Shown here piece after piece: positions 11,557 to 21,144 of a stretch of 64,000 bases of DNA. Each line of letters opens with the position of its first letter. Within the stretch, counting starts at the first letter, position 1. The notes under the pieces were generated by a model. It was not told the DNA's origin. It worked only from the letters and a program-made list of their open reading frames with translations, and did not search any database. The DNA is taken from assembly GCF_000340215.1 (NCBI RefSeq), contig NW_006921534.1, positions 4,835,041-4,899,040 of the forward strand. The letters are read 5' to 3'. This DNA comes from Pseudocercospora fijiensis CIRAD86 (Eukaryota; Ascomycota; Dothideomycetes; Mycosphaerellales; Mycosphaerellaceae). The position numbers were made by a program, and so were the translations under genes.

Positions 11557-12271
11557 ATGTCGTCCACCGGGCACAAGAAAAGTTACACGTTCATCGTCGA
11601 GCATCTCGATCCCGAGCTGGAAGATTGGCAAGCGCTCGAATACAATACCATTTCTGAGGAAAGCACTGCTGCTGGCTACCACTTCCTCCTCTCAGGCCTG
11701 ACATCTTCCTTCGACTCTTTCGAAAAGCTGAAACTTCCTGCGAGCAGCAAGACCTCACAGTCGGTAGAGGCTCTGTACGCCACACCAGAAGCCAGACAGA
11801 AGATCTGTCTTCTCGACCCGAAAGCCGACCAGGACATCAACCCTCAAGACGCCCACCTGTTCGATGGCTTTTTGTTCGGTGGTATACTGGGCGATGATCC
11901 GCCACGCGACCGCACTGGAGATCTGAGGAAGCTCGGCTTTCCAGGTCGGAGGCTCGGGCCCGAGCAGATGACGACAGACACAGCAGTGAGGACGACGAGG
12001 ATCGTCGTGCAGGAAGGCAGTGAGTGTTATTGCCTGCCAGGAGTCATCAGATACTTACTATGACCCAGAGAAGCTGGACGAGATTGACTACGTCGACCGA
12101 CCAGAAATCCATGTGCCTTCACAGCCAAATCGCGATGGCAAGGGACCTACAGAGAGTATTAGCATGCCTTTCAAGTACGTGAAAGGACCTGACGGCAAGC
12201 CCATCATGCCCACAGGAATGCACGAGCTGCTTGCGAGTGACGCCGACAAGGACATCATGGATCTGCTTTGA
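11557..12271 (+). CDS. SFM1: Sfm1-type SPOUT protein arginine methyltransferase
   Basis: Exons 11557-12019 and 12069-12271, joined over a 49-base intron with a CTTACTATG-like branch region, give about 221 residues against 213 in yeast Sfm1. The start is taken at MSSTGHKKS because the conserved core (FIVEHLDPELEDW) begins just after it; an in-frame ATG at 11524 is possible. The knot-forming SAM-binding region is clear: CLLDPKA, FLFGGILGDDPPRDRT, RRLGPEQMTTDTAVRTT. After the intron come DYVDRPEI and MPFKYVKGPDGKPIMP, matching the family end. Yeast Sfm1 monomethylates ribosomal protein Rps3 on an arginine and is the only SPOUT enzyme known to act on protein. The same role is inferred here. It is a cytosolic protein and shares a short promoter with the aconitase gene. 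Confidence 0.93.
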
Positions 12272-12882
12272 TCTATGACAATGTCTACTCCACCCCATAC
12301 TCCGAACCACAACATCAATTTTGCAACGCCCGACATGGGCACTGCCAGGAGCAATCCCTTGTATGAATGGCGAGTAGCAAACGTAGTTGAGGGTCAAAGT
12401 AGGCATTGAGTCTCAGGCTACACCGTAAGTTCTCTCGCATGTTCCATCATATAACACATGCTTGCCTAGTACAGTGTTCCTCTCCGAGTCGCGTCCATCA
12501 CCTGCCTCCTTACTGTCTGTTGCCCTCACTAAACTTTCACAAGATCCCGCGGGCACATGAAAGCTTGCCACAATTTCGACTCACTTACCAAGTCTCACAT
12601 GCTCGATCATGTGCTCCGGCACTCACTTGGCGCGCATTTCCCTCACATCCTGGTCCAGCTTCTTTTAACAATATTCATTTGAGCTTGATTCTACTTTCTT
12701 CGACCTCAAAGTTGATCAAGCCTCGGACTATCATCCAACGACCTGACATCACTAAAGAACACTATCTACCCAGCACACCCTTTTCCCCAGACAATATACC
12801 ATATCCTCTTCCCCATGCGCCCGCCGGCAGTTCGACCGATTTCTGGTACCTAAAGCCATTCAAGCACGCGCAAGCTCAAACC

Positions 12883-14691
12883 ATGGATCCTGGAGCCCCA
12901 CTGGCGATTGTCCGACATTACGACTTCGAGCGGACCGAGAAGAAAGATGAGAAGAAGCAGAAGAAGAAATTGGTCATATCAGGCCCGACACATTTTCGCA
13001 AGAATGCGTTCCAGCAACCCGACTTGACAGCGATAGACAGTATAACCACTACAGACAATGGTACTCACAAGTTGAATGCCCCCGGACCGATCGCGGCTGC
13101 AACCAAAAGTGCTCCAAATGTACTTCAGCATCAGGACAACACAAAATCAGAGAAACAATTGGTCGTGCTTCGCAGTGATCGAAGCCCAAAGCGAGCTCCA
13201 AGACGTCTTCAGAAGAAACGCACTTCAAATGACCTCCGAATGGATGCATTGCAGAGTACATCATCTGGTAGTGTAGCCAAGTCGGAAGATAGTCATGCCC
13301 ATGCAAGTCTCGCATCGGTGGATCAACATAAGGCAAGCCCCATACCGGCGAGAAACAAGACGATCAGGATTCGACGAGGCGTGAGCAGACAAAGCTCAAC
13401 ATTCGAGCTCTTGACCAGGAGTTCATCGCATAAAGCAGGCTTGGCTCCAACACAGAAAGACGTGTGTACTACGGCTGAGGGCCTAAGAGCAGAGGAGGCT
13501 TCAGGCATCGATTCTGTCACTCCAGATCCAGTGGACTTTGCTGTGGGCAGAATCCTTTCTAGGACTCAATCCGGCTTCGATCTTTGGCGAAGTAGTACCC
13601 TGTCCCAAAGAAGTGATGGCTGGTCTACTGGAGACGTCTCGCCTCCCTCGATGCAGCGCTCAAGATCCACCTCCGGTGTCCTGAGTTTCGATGCCACTCT
13701 CGGTGGCTTACCTATGTCAGGCGACGGCGTCATTGAGACATTCCAATCCGTGAGTGACCAGGTCAGCAAGCGGCTGGCTAAGAGAAACGCAAACAATTGC
13801 TCAGTCATCGACCACGGTAGAGCTCTCCAGGATGCGAAGACTTCGCTTCCAGAAGATCAGCCAGAGCAATTTTCCAACGTTCGCGAAAACATGGCCGATT
13901 ACAACACGTCAGTGTACTTCAACACGAAGACGACAGCCACATCATCAAACGCCGCTTCAAGAGTCTTCGCCATCGAAGAGCTCCTCGAGAAAATCCTCCA
14001 AGACATCTCCTTCCGAGATCTAATCGCCTGCCAGCGCGTCAACAGATCCCTCCACCAAATCATCACAACCACCCCCCTCTACCGTCGACGCCTCTTCATA
14101 GCCCCACGCCCCCAAACCAGCAAAGAAACCTATCACCTCAACCCCCTCCTCACAACCCTCGGTAAAATCTCCCGAATGCACCCAATCCATAAATTCCTCA
14201 ACCTCTCCGACTACCTCCCCTCACCAGACCTCACCTCCCCAGTCCTCTCCCATCACAGCCACTACTATGTGATCCAAAACTTCTACAACCACGCCTCAAA
14301 CCCAACCCTCCTCTTCCCTAACCAAAACCCAAAGTTCCCAACCCTCGACCTCGAACTGCGCGAACTTTCGAAACTCGAAGCCTCGCAACGAGCTCTCCAT
14401 GCCCTGTTTCCAGGACCGGAGTCTAGTGTTTGGAAAATGTATCTTTGTCAACCGCCGCCGACGGAAGTTCGGGTTACGGTTTGGAAGAGGGAGGCGGGCG
14501 GCGTTGCGACGGTTTGTGAGAAGGTTGTGGTGAGGGGGTGGACGGTTAGAGAGGTTTTGGATAATGTGGAGGAGGCTAGGAATGAAGGGTTGAAGAAGTT
14601 TGCGAGGGTGGAGAAGGCTGGGAGTGGGAAGGGTGAGAGGATGGCGAGGTTGAAAAGGGCGGTGCTGGGGACGTGGGAGAATTATGCGTGA
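12883..14691 (+). CDS. F-box protein, otherwise uncharacterised
   Basis: From the ATG at 12883 (MDPGAPLAIVRHYDF) the product is 602 residues. The same frame is open back to an ATG at 12406, but that extension is serine-, proline- and histidine-rich and reads like leader sequence, so I prefer the later start. Residues 1-350 are low-complexity and basic, with KKDEKKQKKK near residue 20 and many serines. An F-box lies at about residues 360-405 (FAIEELLEKILQDISFRDL, then a VNRSLHQII helix), followed by a segment typical of ascomycete F-box proteins of this layout. Such proteins usually recruit substrates to SCF ubiquitin ligases through Skp1; the substrate is unknown. It converges on the Dre2 gene, with about 220 bases between the stop codons. 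Confidence 0.78.
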   Translation: MDPGAPLAIVRHYDFERTEKKDEKKQKKKLVISGPTHFRKNAFQQPDLTAIDSITTTDNGTHKLNAPGPIAAATKSAPNVLQHQDNTKSEKQLVVLRSDRSPKRAPRRLQKKRTSNDLRMDALQSTSSGSVAKSEDSHAHASLASVDQHKASPIPARNKTIRIRRGVSRQSSTFELLTRSSSHKAGLAPTQKDVCTTAEGLRAEEASGIDSVTPDPVDFAVGRILSRTQSGFDLWRSSTLSQRSDGWSTGDVSPPSMQRSRSTSGVLSFDATLGGLPMSGDGVIETFQSVSDQVSKRLAKRNANNCSVIDHGRALQDAKTSLPEDQPEQFSNVRENMADYNTSVYFNTKTTATSSNAASRVFAIEELLEKILQDISFRDLIACQRVNRSLHQIITTTPLYRRRLFIAPRPQTSKETYHLNPLLTTLGKISRMHPIHKFLNLSDYLPSPDLTSPVLSHHSHYYVIQNFYNHASNPTLLFPNQNPKFPTLDLELRELSKLEASQRALHALFPGPESSVWKMYLCQPPPTEVRVTVWKREAGGVATVCEKVVVRGWTVREVLDNVEEARNEGLKKFARVEKAGSGKGERMARLKRAVLGTWENYA

Positions 14692-14912
14692 TGGCTACTA
14701 GTTCGGATACTATTTGGCTAAGGATGGGTTTCATTTTGCAGCCTGGTTTGGAGGAATAGCCGATACTGCTTTTAAAGTTCAAGAATGCGGTCCAATTTCA
14801 GTTCATTTTAATATTCATGGTATCTACAGATGGTTAGCCTCAAGTCTGGGCCATGCGGCATTTCCGCGTCTATTCATGCTATCTTATCGTGTCGTCGTAC
14901 CAAGTGGTCCGT

Positions 14913-16040
14913 CTACAGCTGAATGTCGTTCTGCAACAGCCTGACTTCCTCTCCAGGCTTGAACGCAGGTAGGCCGATGTAAGGACATCCGTCGCATCGG
15001 AAAGCGTCGCCTAAAGCGCAGTTGCCGCATGACCCGACCTTGCCCTGAACAGTAAAGTCCACTTCTGCCAGATCGTCTTGTGCCAGGGTTGGGGCTGCTA
15101 CATTGAGCTTTTGGAGGTTCTTGTCCGCCTCTGCGCGCTTCGCTTTATCCTCGGCCTCGATTCGCTCGGCAAGACCGCATGTGCAATCTTTGCAGGCTCT
15201 CCGCCGCTTTGTGTTCGGCTTACATGCCTCAGCTAAGATTGCAGAGTCAGTTCTGATCATATCTCGGTTATTGCTACTCCACAACTTACGAATATTGAGC
15301 GGCTTCTGTCTATCCTCCTCAGTCAACAAAGTGTCCGGGTCAATCCTGTCGGCGTTCGCAAGAGCTTCGTCGCTTGGGAACTCGTCTTCATCATCTTCGT
15401 ACCCATCATTCAAATCGCCTGCTGTGTCGATGAAACCTACACCAGCAGGCGCGGCCTTGACCTCAAGATCTGCCACCTTCCGCTTGCCCGTGTTGATAGC
15501 CTCGATGTCATTCGCTGGGACCGCCACGGCATCCGCCTTCTCCTTCCGGAAATTCAGCTTGACAGTTTGTGCGCCAGCTGAATTGTCAGGCTTCATCATG
15601 CCCTGCCCACTATCACTTGTCAAGCCGGCAAGGATGGCCTCGGTCTGCTCTGCGCTGTGTGTTGTTCCAAATGTGCCGTCCTGGCTCTTCAATCTGCCAC
15701 CAGGCTTCATGCTTGCCACTATCCGGCCCATAACGTCTCGATTTAGTAAGCGCGAGCTCTCCGTGCGTGTGCGATCTACGTCTGTGAGTATGAGGACTAT
15801 GTCGTATGTGGAATCTGGTAGGGCGACAAGGCCAAGTGCTAAGCGGTCAAGCATCTGGATGTCGGTCTGTGATCGGTCAAAGGACTGTGCCACCTCGCTG
15901 AGCGCGGAAGGATGTGAAGCAACCGAGGGCGGTGCGAGGAGCAGTGTGCGGGTCGAGGAAATGCCATTCTGCTGCTTGACATGCGGGGAGAAGTTCATGT
16001 CGAGGTCGGGCGTCGTGTCGATTATGACTGCAGGCGCCAT
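14913..16040 (-). CDS. DRE2: Dre2/anamorsin, cytosolic Fe-S cluster assembly
   Basis: Dre2 takes electrons from Tah18 for cytosolic iron-sulfur cluster assembly. The open frame is 375 codons, but a 57-base intron (15233-15289; GTAAGT donor, TTAG acceptor, CTGAC branch) sits inside it in frame without a stop. Removing it joins LNI to [12 protein letters not shown] and leaves about 356 residues, which fits the family. The N-terminal 130 residues are the degenerate SAM-methyltransferase-like domain. An acidic linker follows ([15 protein letters not shown]), then motif A with cysteines in EACKP and ACKDCTCG, and motif B as twin CX2C pairs in SCGNCALGD and [10 protein letters not shown]. All eight cluster-binding cysteines of the family are present. 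Exons: 16040-15290 and 15232-14913. Confidence 0.94.
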   Translation of the reverse strand: MAPAVIIDTTPDLDMNFSPHVKQQNGISSTRTLLLAPPSVASHPSALSEVAQSFDRSQTDIQMLDRLALGLVALPDSTYDIVLILTDVDRTRTESSRLLNRDVMGRIVASMKPGGRLKSQDGTFGTTHSAEQTEAILAGLTSDSGQGMMKPDNSAGAQTVKLNFRKEKADAVAVPANDIEAINTGKRKVADLEVKAAPAGVGFIDTAGDLNDGYEDDEDEFPSDEALANADRIDPDTLLTEEDRQKPLNIRKLWSSNNRDMIRTDSAILAEACKPNTKRRRACKDCTCGLAERIEAEDKAKRAEADKNLQKLNVAAPTLAQDDLAEVDFTVQGKVGSCGNCALGDAFRCDGCPYIGLPAFKPGEEVRLLQNDIQL

Positions 16041-16665
16041 ATTGTGTAGTGTGCGATCGGAAGAGTTGTGGTCAGGCTCAGGCTTTGGATCAGCAGTTGT
16101 AGTTGTAGTGGTGGATGAAGGTGCAAAAATGCGTGGAAATGTTGTCTGGATTGAGATTGCTCATTAATAATGCGGGCACGTGAAAAGTGGCCCGTGCAGC
16201 GTTCCGTCATCGCAGCACGGATCCTGCCACACATCCCGGCATGCCTTGGCCAGGGACATTTTTTCTTTCGCGGGGGACAAATGCGCGGCGAGCAGTTGTC
16301 ATCAAAACACGAATGGCTCAGCCTTATGAAGAAGGCATCGTCGAGTGTTGTGCACCACATAACTACTTCAGAGGCGATGAGGGGGCAGTGATATCGCTGC
16401 ATTATTATTGTCCAGCTCTTCCAGCTTCCGCCTCGGTCGCGGTTATGAGTCGTCGCCACCAACACTACTGAAGCTACGGGGAACTCATCGCATCACTGCC
16501 GGGAGAGAACACATACGATTACTTGTAACAAGCAATGCAACAAGACGTATGCATACACCGCTTTAGAATTGCTGCAGGCCTGAAGGAAATACCCGAGTGG
16601 ATATCTGCAAAACTGCTGCTCGCGTGTCTGGCCTGGTCCAGAATGCTTCGTGATCGGCTGCACGG
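16041..16665. other. Intergenic, upstream of DRE2, no gene recognised
   Basis: Holds the DRE2 upstream region and short ORFs without recognisable domains. The last nine bases (16657-16665, GCTGCACGG) are the left target duplication of the adjacent TIR element. Confidence 0.45.
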
Positions 16666-16708
16666 GGGCGCGACTATTCGTAAATCAGCTCCGGCTATTC
16701 ATAAATCA
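16666..16708 (+). repeat. Left 43-base TIR of MULE-like element
   Basis: Begins GGGCGCGACTATTCGTAAAT. It contains two copies of CTATTCRTAAATCA (one with G, one with A at the R position) separated by a short GC-rich spacer, which may be paired transposase-binding sites. Confidence 0.88.
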
Positions 16709-17424
16709 ACGGACCTAGGGCCGCTCCGGTCTCGGTGAGACTATATTGTTAGTAATCTATATAGAACAACATCGCATGAAGACCTGTAATGCCTATGCTA
16801 GCTGTTTAGTAGAATAATGACGTAGGAAAGAAGAATTGAGTGAATTGAGTGAATAATAGACGTAGAATTCGACACTATAGCTGATCCTGACTGTTCTGGG
16901 CATACTGCCTGCCTAGCAAATGAGGTTCTACGACCCTCGCATCAACGTATGGTTCCTGCTATACAATCTCAGTGTAATCTGGCATACCTGCTAGCGCTGT
17001 AGGTACTGGTAGAGCCCTCGGAGCGGGCGGAGGTCCTTCCTAAGTAGGTGAATGAGTGGATACAGGGTTTCTATCGCACTGCCTGTGCCTATGACAGCGT
17101 CTCGATCTATAGTTCAAGGCCTCCGAGGTCACCTGGCTTCGGCTCTTGTACCGGCCGCGGCCTCTCACTACGCATCTCTTGAAACCAGCGCTTTCTTGGA
17201 TCATATGGCTCAGGAGATAGAGCGGCGGCGGCGGCCTCGGTTTGCAGCTGCGCAGAAGGGCTTGACAACATAGCTAATATGGGGTGTAGAAGGGCGGCGA
17301 TAGAATGGCGACAATAGCGACAGTGAGGTGTGTATAATGGCGACGGTGAGGTGGAAAACAGCTATCTAGCGGTGGAGGACATGACTAACAAATTTGCCTT
17401 AGGCCTCCTCCGCGATCGGACGAC

Positions 17425-17467
17425 TGATTTATGAATAGCCGGAGCTGATTTACGAATAGTCGCGCCC
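17425..17467 (-). repeat. Right 43-base TIR of MULE-like element
   Basis: Exact inverted copy of the left TIR, including the doubled CTATTCRTAAATCA motif. It is followed directly by the second copy of the nine-base duplication. Confidence 0.88.
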
Positions 17468-17712
17468 GCTGCACGGCCTTGGCTAGGGCATTTGCCTCCT
17501 TCAGATACCGCCGTCAAACCAGAGGCCACGAATCGGGATCCTTGTGGGACATGTGCGACACGCCACGAGGAGACAGCAGAATACCCATGGCAGAGTGCTT
17601 CACCCAAAGCTTGGCTACATTCGTCCCTCGAACGCCAGTCATGAACGTTCAAAATCTACCTATGCCTCAGCTACCTTTTCGTTAGTGATACCTGTCATGA
17701 TTCCAGACCACC

Positions 17713-18410
17713 ATGAGCCATCTTACGCCAAGCCGAAGTGGCATTGCAGCTGAACACCCAGAAATTATCGAAGGCCTAGAAACGATACACGGCATCCTCA
17801 TCGACTCTGGCTATGTGCAGAATACAGATGTCCAAGTACCGCCCCATGGACTGCCAAAGGATCCCGTCAATGTTGCTGGCCTGAGGGCTATTGGAATGGA
17901 CCCGCAGAGTATCGAGCTCATTGGTCGACTGCCCTGCTTCACAGACGAAATCATCATCGAGCACCAGAAAAGGTCAAACACCAAAGATGCTATTCCCATC
18001 GCACCATCAACTAGCGCCATTTCGTATCTAGTCGGCTCTGACTTTTCTTCTGGTATAAGAGAGACCGATCCTGGAAATGGAGAATTGCTGCCAGACTGGG
18101 CCTTGAGGATTACAAGGGCAACTAGTCCGTCTGGAATCAGCGTAGCATATGATTTGAATACGAGCAAGTTCAATGCCATGAGATCCCTCTTCTTGATGCT
18201 GACCTGTCATCAGAAGCAATAATTGAATGGCATCCGGATCACTGGGCGAGCAGGAAGTTCTTTCCAGTTCAAGACTACTTTGCGCAGTGGGCCGACAGGT
18301 TGCGCACCGGCCAGTGGATTGCTCAAAAGAACGACTCAGGTTGGCGTGTTCTACAGTCGTCAAGCAGATCCGACTCAGTATTGCAAAGGGAGGACAGCGA
18401 CAAGCAGTAG
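17713..18410 (+). pseudogene. Hypothetical gene, apparently frameshifted
   Basis: The frame opens with MSHLTPSRSG at 17713 and runs 169 codons to a stop at 18222. From about 18156 the other forward frame (EYEQVQCHEIPLLDADL, then IIEWHPDHW, then YFAQWADRLRTGQW) reads as much better protein up to a stop at 18410, with regular aromatic residues and no stops. The first frame stops making sense at about the same point (after SGISVAYDL). I found no splice pair that joins them without an implausibly small intron, so loss of one base near 18150-18156 is the simplest explanation. A sequencing error or an unrecognised intron cannot be excluded. The family is not recognised. It lies about 240 bases downstream of the MULE-like insertion. 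Confidence 0.5.
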
Positions 18411-18914
18411 TCAAATATCAGGTGACGCCTCAACTCCGCATTGGCCGGCCTATCGATGGCATATCCCGACCTTTGTGGCATTGGCCCGCGGGCAAGGGCA
18501 CCAAGCGAAACCCCAGGGGCAGGATAGTGAACATCCGTTAATGAGCCGTAGCAAAGACTCGGCCGACTATAGGTAATGCAAAAGCTCTTCATTTGTCTAA
18601 TGCCACAAGAGCAATCTCACGAGATCCGCGCCGTTAATCGCAGTCACCTTCAACGCAGCAGGGAGGACCAGCCAGTAGGCGAACTGTACATGTATACACT
18701 CTAGACGCCTACGCTTATCCGCCGATCATCAGTCGAGTCATCCCTGTCCCTCATGCTTCACCTACTAGCTTTCCAACAGCAACATGTTCGGCAATACGGC
18801 CTGCCATCTTTCTCGAGCTCAAGCTCAAGCTCAATGATATGGCGGATTCTTCCCAAACTCACCGACGAACTTACGTTCTCTGCAAATTTCCTACTGCAAA
18901 GATCGACCACCACG
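18411..18914. other. Intergenic, no gene recognised
   Basis: Short ORFs only. In-frame ATGs upstream of 18915 (from 18753) could extend the transporter N-terminus with a serine-rich stretch, but transporters of this family normally start near the MVAITTW position. Confidence 0.4.
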
Positions 18915-19880
18915 ATGGTGGCCATCACGACATGGCTTCGGGAAACGAAAAACGAATTCGGCCGCGATGTCACCACGCCATTGCTCATGGTCACCATGTA
19001 CGCATCTTTGGCCGGCATGTCATATGGTCTGGACCTCAACTACTGGAGCGGTCTGCTCGGCATGAAACAATTCCAAAAAGACTTCGGTGTCTTCAATGCC
19101 GAGACTCAAGCTTGGGGAATTCCAGCCACATGGCAATCGATCGGGTCCGGGACACCGACTGCTGGGATTGCCATCGGCACACTGATTGCAGGATATGTTG
19201 GGAATAAGTTTGGGAGAATCAAGGCGTTTTGGTTCGCGGCTGCCATTGCGCTCGTGGGGATATTGATTCAAGCGACGAGTATGAGTAGTTATTGGCAATT
19301 GGTGGTGGGGAGGATTGTTAATGCTTTGAGTATGGGGATAATTTGCAAGTGAGAAACTCAATATCTCAATATGAAGATTTCTATGTACTGACGCTTCTTC
19401 ACTCCTCAGCATCATCCCTATCTGCCAGGGCGAGGTCGCTCCCGCCTCCCTTCGAGGGTCGTTTGTCAATACCTATCAATTCATGCTTCTCTTCGGTGCG
19501 CTTATTGCGGTCATCGTCAACTGGGCTATGAACGAGCGAAGTGATCAATGGGCTTACCGACTTGTGATAATCCTGCAATTCGTCATCCCTACTATTATGG
19601 TTGTAGGAGGGTTTATCCTGCCGGAAAGTCCACGATGGTTGATCTCTCAGGGTCGCGATCGAGAGGCAGTCGAAGTTCTGAAGTATCTCCGCCGAGGTAC
19701 TCCAGATGCTGTTATCGAGAAGGAGGTTGTGCTTATTGGACAGAGCGTCCTTTGGAAGCTGGTCGGACCACGGGTATTGATGTCGACTCGAAGGTTTTGG
19801 TGGGTGTCGAGGTGAATGCTGTTGAGAGTGATGGCGAGCAGGAAGATGGGAAGAAGGCGCTGGAGGTCTCGCTTCCATGA
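18915..19880 (+). pseudogene. Truncated MFS sugar transporter
   Basis: Exons 18915-19348 and 19410-19815, joined across a 61-base intron, encode about 279 residues. Sugar porters are usually 500-550. The N-terminal half is good: GMSYGLDLNYWSG in helix 1, GNKFGRIKAF in the loop 2-3 signature, QGEVAPASLRGSF after helix 4, and PESPRWLISQGRDREA after helix 6. Then the frame degenerates (after IEKEVVLI) and stops at 19815, so helices 7-12 are missing. In the neighbouring frame an acidic hydrophilic tail (VEVNAVESDGEQEDGKK) continues to 19880, as expected for the cytosolic C-terminus of such a transporter. The simplest reading is an internal deletion that removed the second half and shifted the frame. 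A functional half-transporter is unlikely. Confidence 0.75.
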
Positions 19881-20153
19881 GGTAGTCTGCGGTCTGTAAG
19901 GTACCTACGCCTTGCTTCGCTGAGCCATGTGCGTCAAGCGAGATTCAGCAACGAAGCGTTGAGACAGCCAAAGCTTGGCGAGGACTGGTCACTACCACAT
20001 GTCGACCTTGCCTCCTGCCTTGCATGTATGCACGCGCACGCGCACGCGCACCTCCGCGCTTCCAGACCGCCTGCTACCGGGCATACCTTAACCTTCAATT
20101 GTCGGCGCTGCTGTCTCGTCGCCTTCCTCGCATCATACTCTTCGAAAGTCGAC
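19881..20153. other. Intergenic with short GCGCAC tract
   Basis: Contains about four tandem GCGCAC units near 20031-20052, upstream of the secreted-protein gene. No gene is seen. Confidence 0.4.
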
Positions 20154-20772
20154 ATGGCCATGACAAAATGGACGACACTGCTACTGCTGATGATGGCAAG
20201 AGCCGCACTCGTGAAAAGCGACTCCGTGGAGCTTTTCATCGACCACATGAATCCCGACATCCAGTGGGCAGCATCGATCCAGAATGCGTGTGAAGGATCG
20301 ACGACGTATGTGATGAGCTGTACGTCAGCAGCGATGGGCTGCAGCGGCCAGGTGAGATGCGCTTTCACCACGACACGACCGCGACATTAATCATCCTTGA
20401 CAGACTGCCACCATTACCGAGGGCTCTGACTTCTACTTGGCCACAACACCAGCTATCTATTCCGAGACCAGCGCGGTAGTCACCGAATCATGCCGTCTCA
20501 ACACCACTGCATCTTCAGCATCCTGTATCGAGACAATCGTGGCTGGTCAATACGGCAACGACATCTCGAAAACGGTCTCCTTCAATCTGACCGGCACGAA
20601 TTATTATCGATATCAGGTCGCCATCACGGCAGGTGCGAAGCAGACCAGCAATGGAGGCGCCTGTCGTGCCCACGTCAGCGCGGCTAGTCCAAACTCCAGT
20701 CTTTGCTTCCCGAACATTTGCATCTTAGCTTGTCTCTTGCTTCTAGGCTTTGGTGGTGTCATAATTCTGTGA
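20154..20772 (+). CDS. Small secreted, probably GPI-anchored protein
   Basis: Exons 20154-20351 and 20404-20772, with a 52-base intron (GTGAGA donor, GACAG acceptor), give 188 residues. The start is the ATG before MTKWTTLLLLMMARAAL, a good signal peptide with likely cleavage near residue 22. The mature part is threonine- and serine-rich with several N-glycosylation sequons (NTT, NLT) and a cysteine pattern CEG, SCTS, GCSG, CRL, SCIE, ACRA, allowing three disulfides. The C-terminus is a polar segment (AASPNSS) followed by a hydrophobic tail ending GFGGVIIL, typical of a GPI-attachment signal. This layout is common among ascomycete surface proteins. No domain is recognised, so function is unknown. 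Confidence 0.75.
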
Positions 20773-21144
20773 GGTGTTGGAAACAAGGCGAATCTGAGGC
20801 TTCACATCGAGACTCCCCTTGCGAGATTGTCGTGGCACTGCGCGACCCGAAGCTGCAAAAAGCTTGCCATTCCGAATTCGAGCAGATGCAACCCTCTTCC
20901 GGACAATCTCAGAACTTGGGTGTGTTGGTCTCAAGCGGCAGGTACATTTCAATCCAGCAATCGAAACATGTATCACATGCCCGCATTTGAGACCATCCGA
21001 GAGCGGAACCCTGAAGCAAGGGAGCCTTAGTGGCGTATGGTGCTCTTTGGAATGTGACCAAAAGCGTCCTCGATGCAAGCTCTTTCACCGAGGATGCTCC
21101 AAATGGTTAGGCCCCACACGTTCATATATATCGGCGGACAACGC
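20773..21144. other. Intergenic, no gene recognised
   Basis: Lies between convergent genes (secreted protein and Zn2Cys6 regulator). Short overlapping ORFs only; it probably holds both 3' ends. Confidence 0.4.

Larger units (their letters stand above)
16666..17467. mobile_element. Non-autonomous Mutator-like (MULE) TIR element, 802 bases
   Basis: The two ends are perfect 43-base inverted repeats (16666-16708 and 17425-17467). The element is flanked on both sides by the identical nine bases GCTGCACGG (16657-16665 and 17468-17476). Long TIRs with a 9-base target duplication are the hallmark of Mutator-like elements; hAT elements duplicate 8 bases and have short TIRs. The interior has a normal fungal composition without strong RIP and no transposase that I can recognise. 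The longest forward ORF is 73 codons (17052-17273), ending in a QEIERRRRPRF region. It is therefore probably a deletion derivative moved by a transposase elsewhere. Perfect TIRs and intact duplications imply a fairly recent insertion. Confidence 0.88.

Noticed and set aside
12406..12882. 159-residue N-terminal extension of the F-box protein
   Set aside because: Looks like leader sequence with biased composition; the later ATG is more plausible, though not proven.
15103..16167. Long 354-codon plus-strand ORF opposite DRE2
   Set aside because: It is the antisense shadow of DRE2, serine-rich with no domain; the minus strand carries all eight family cysteines.
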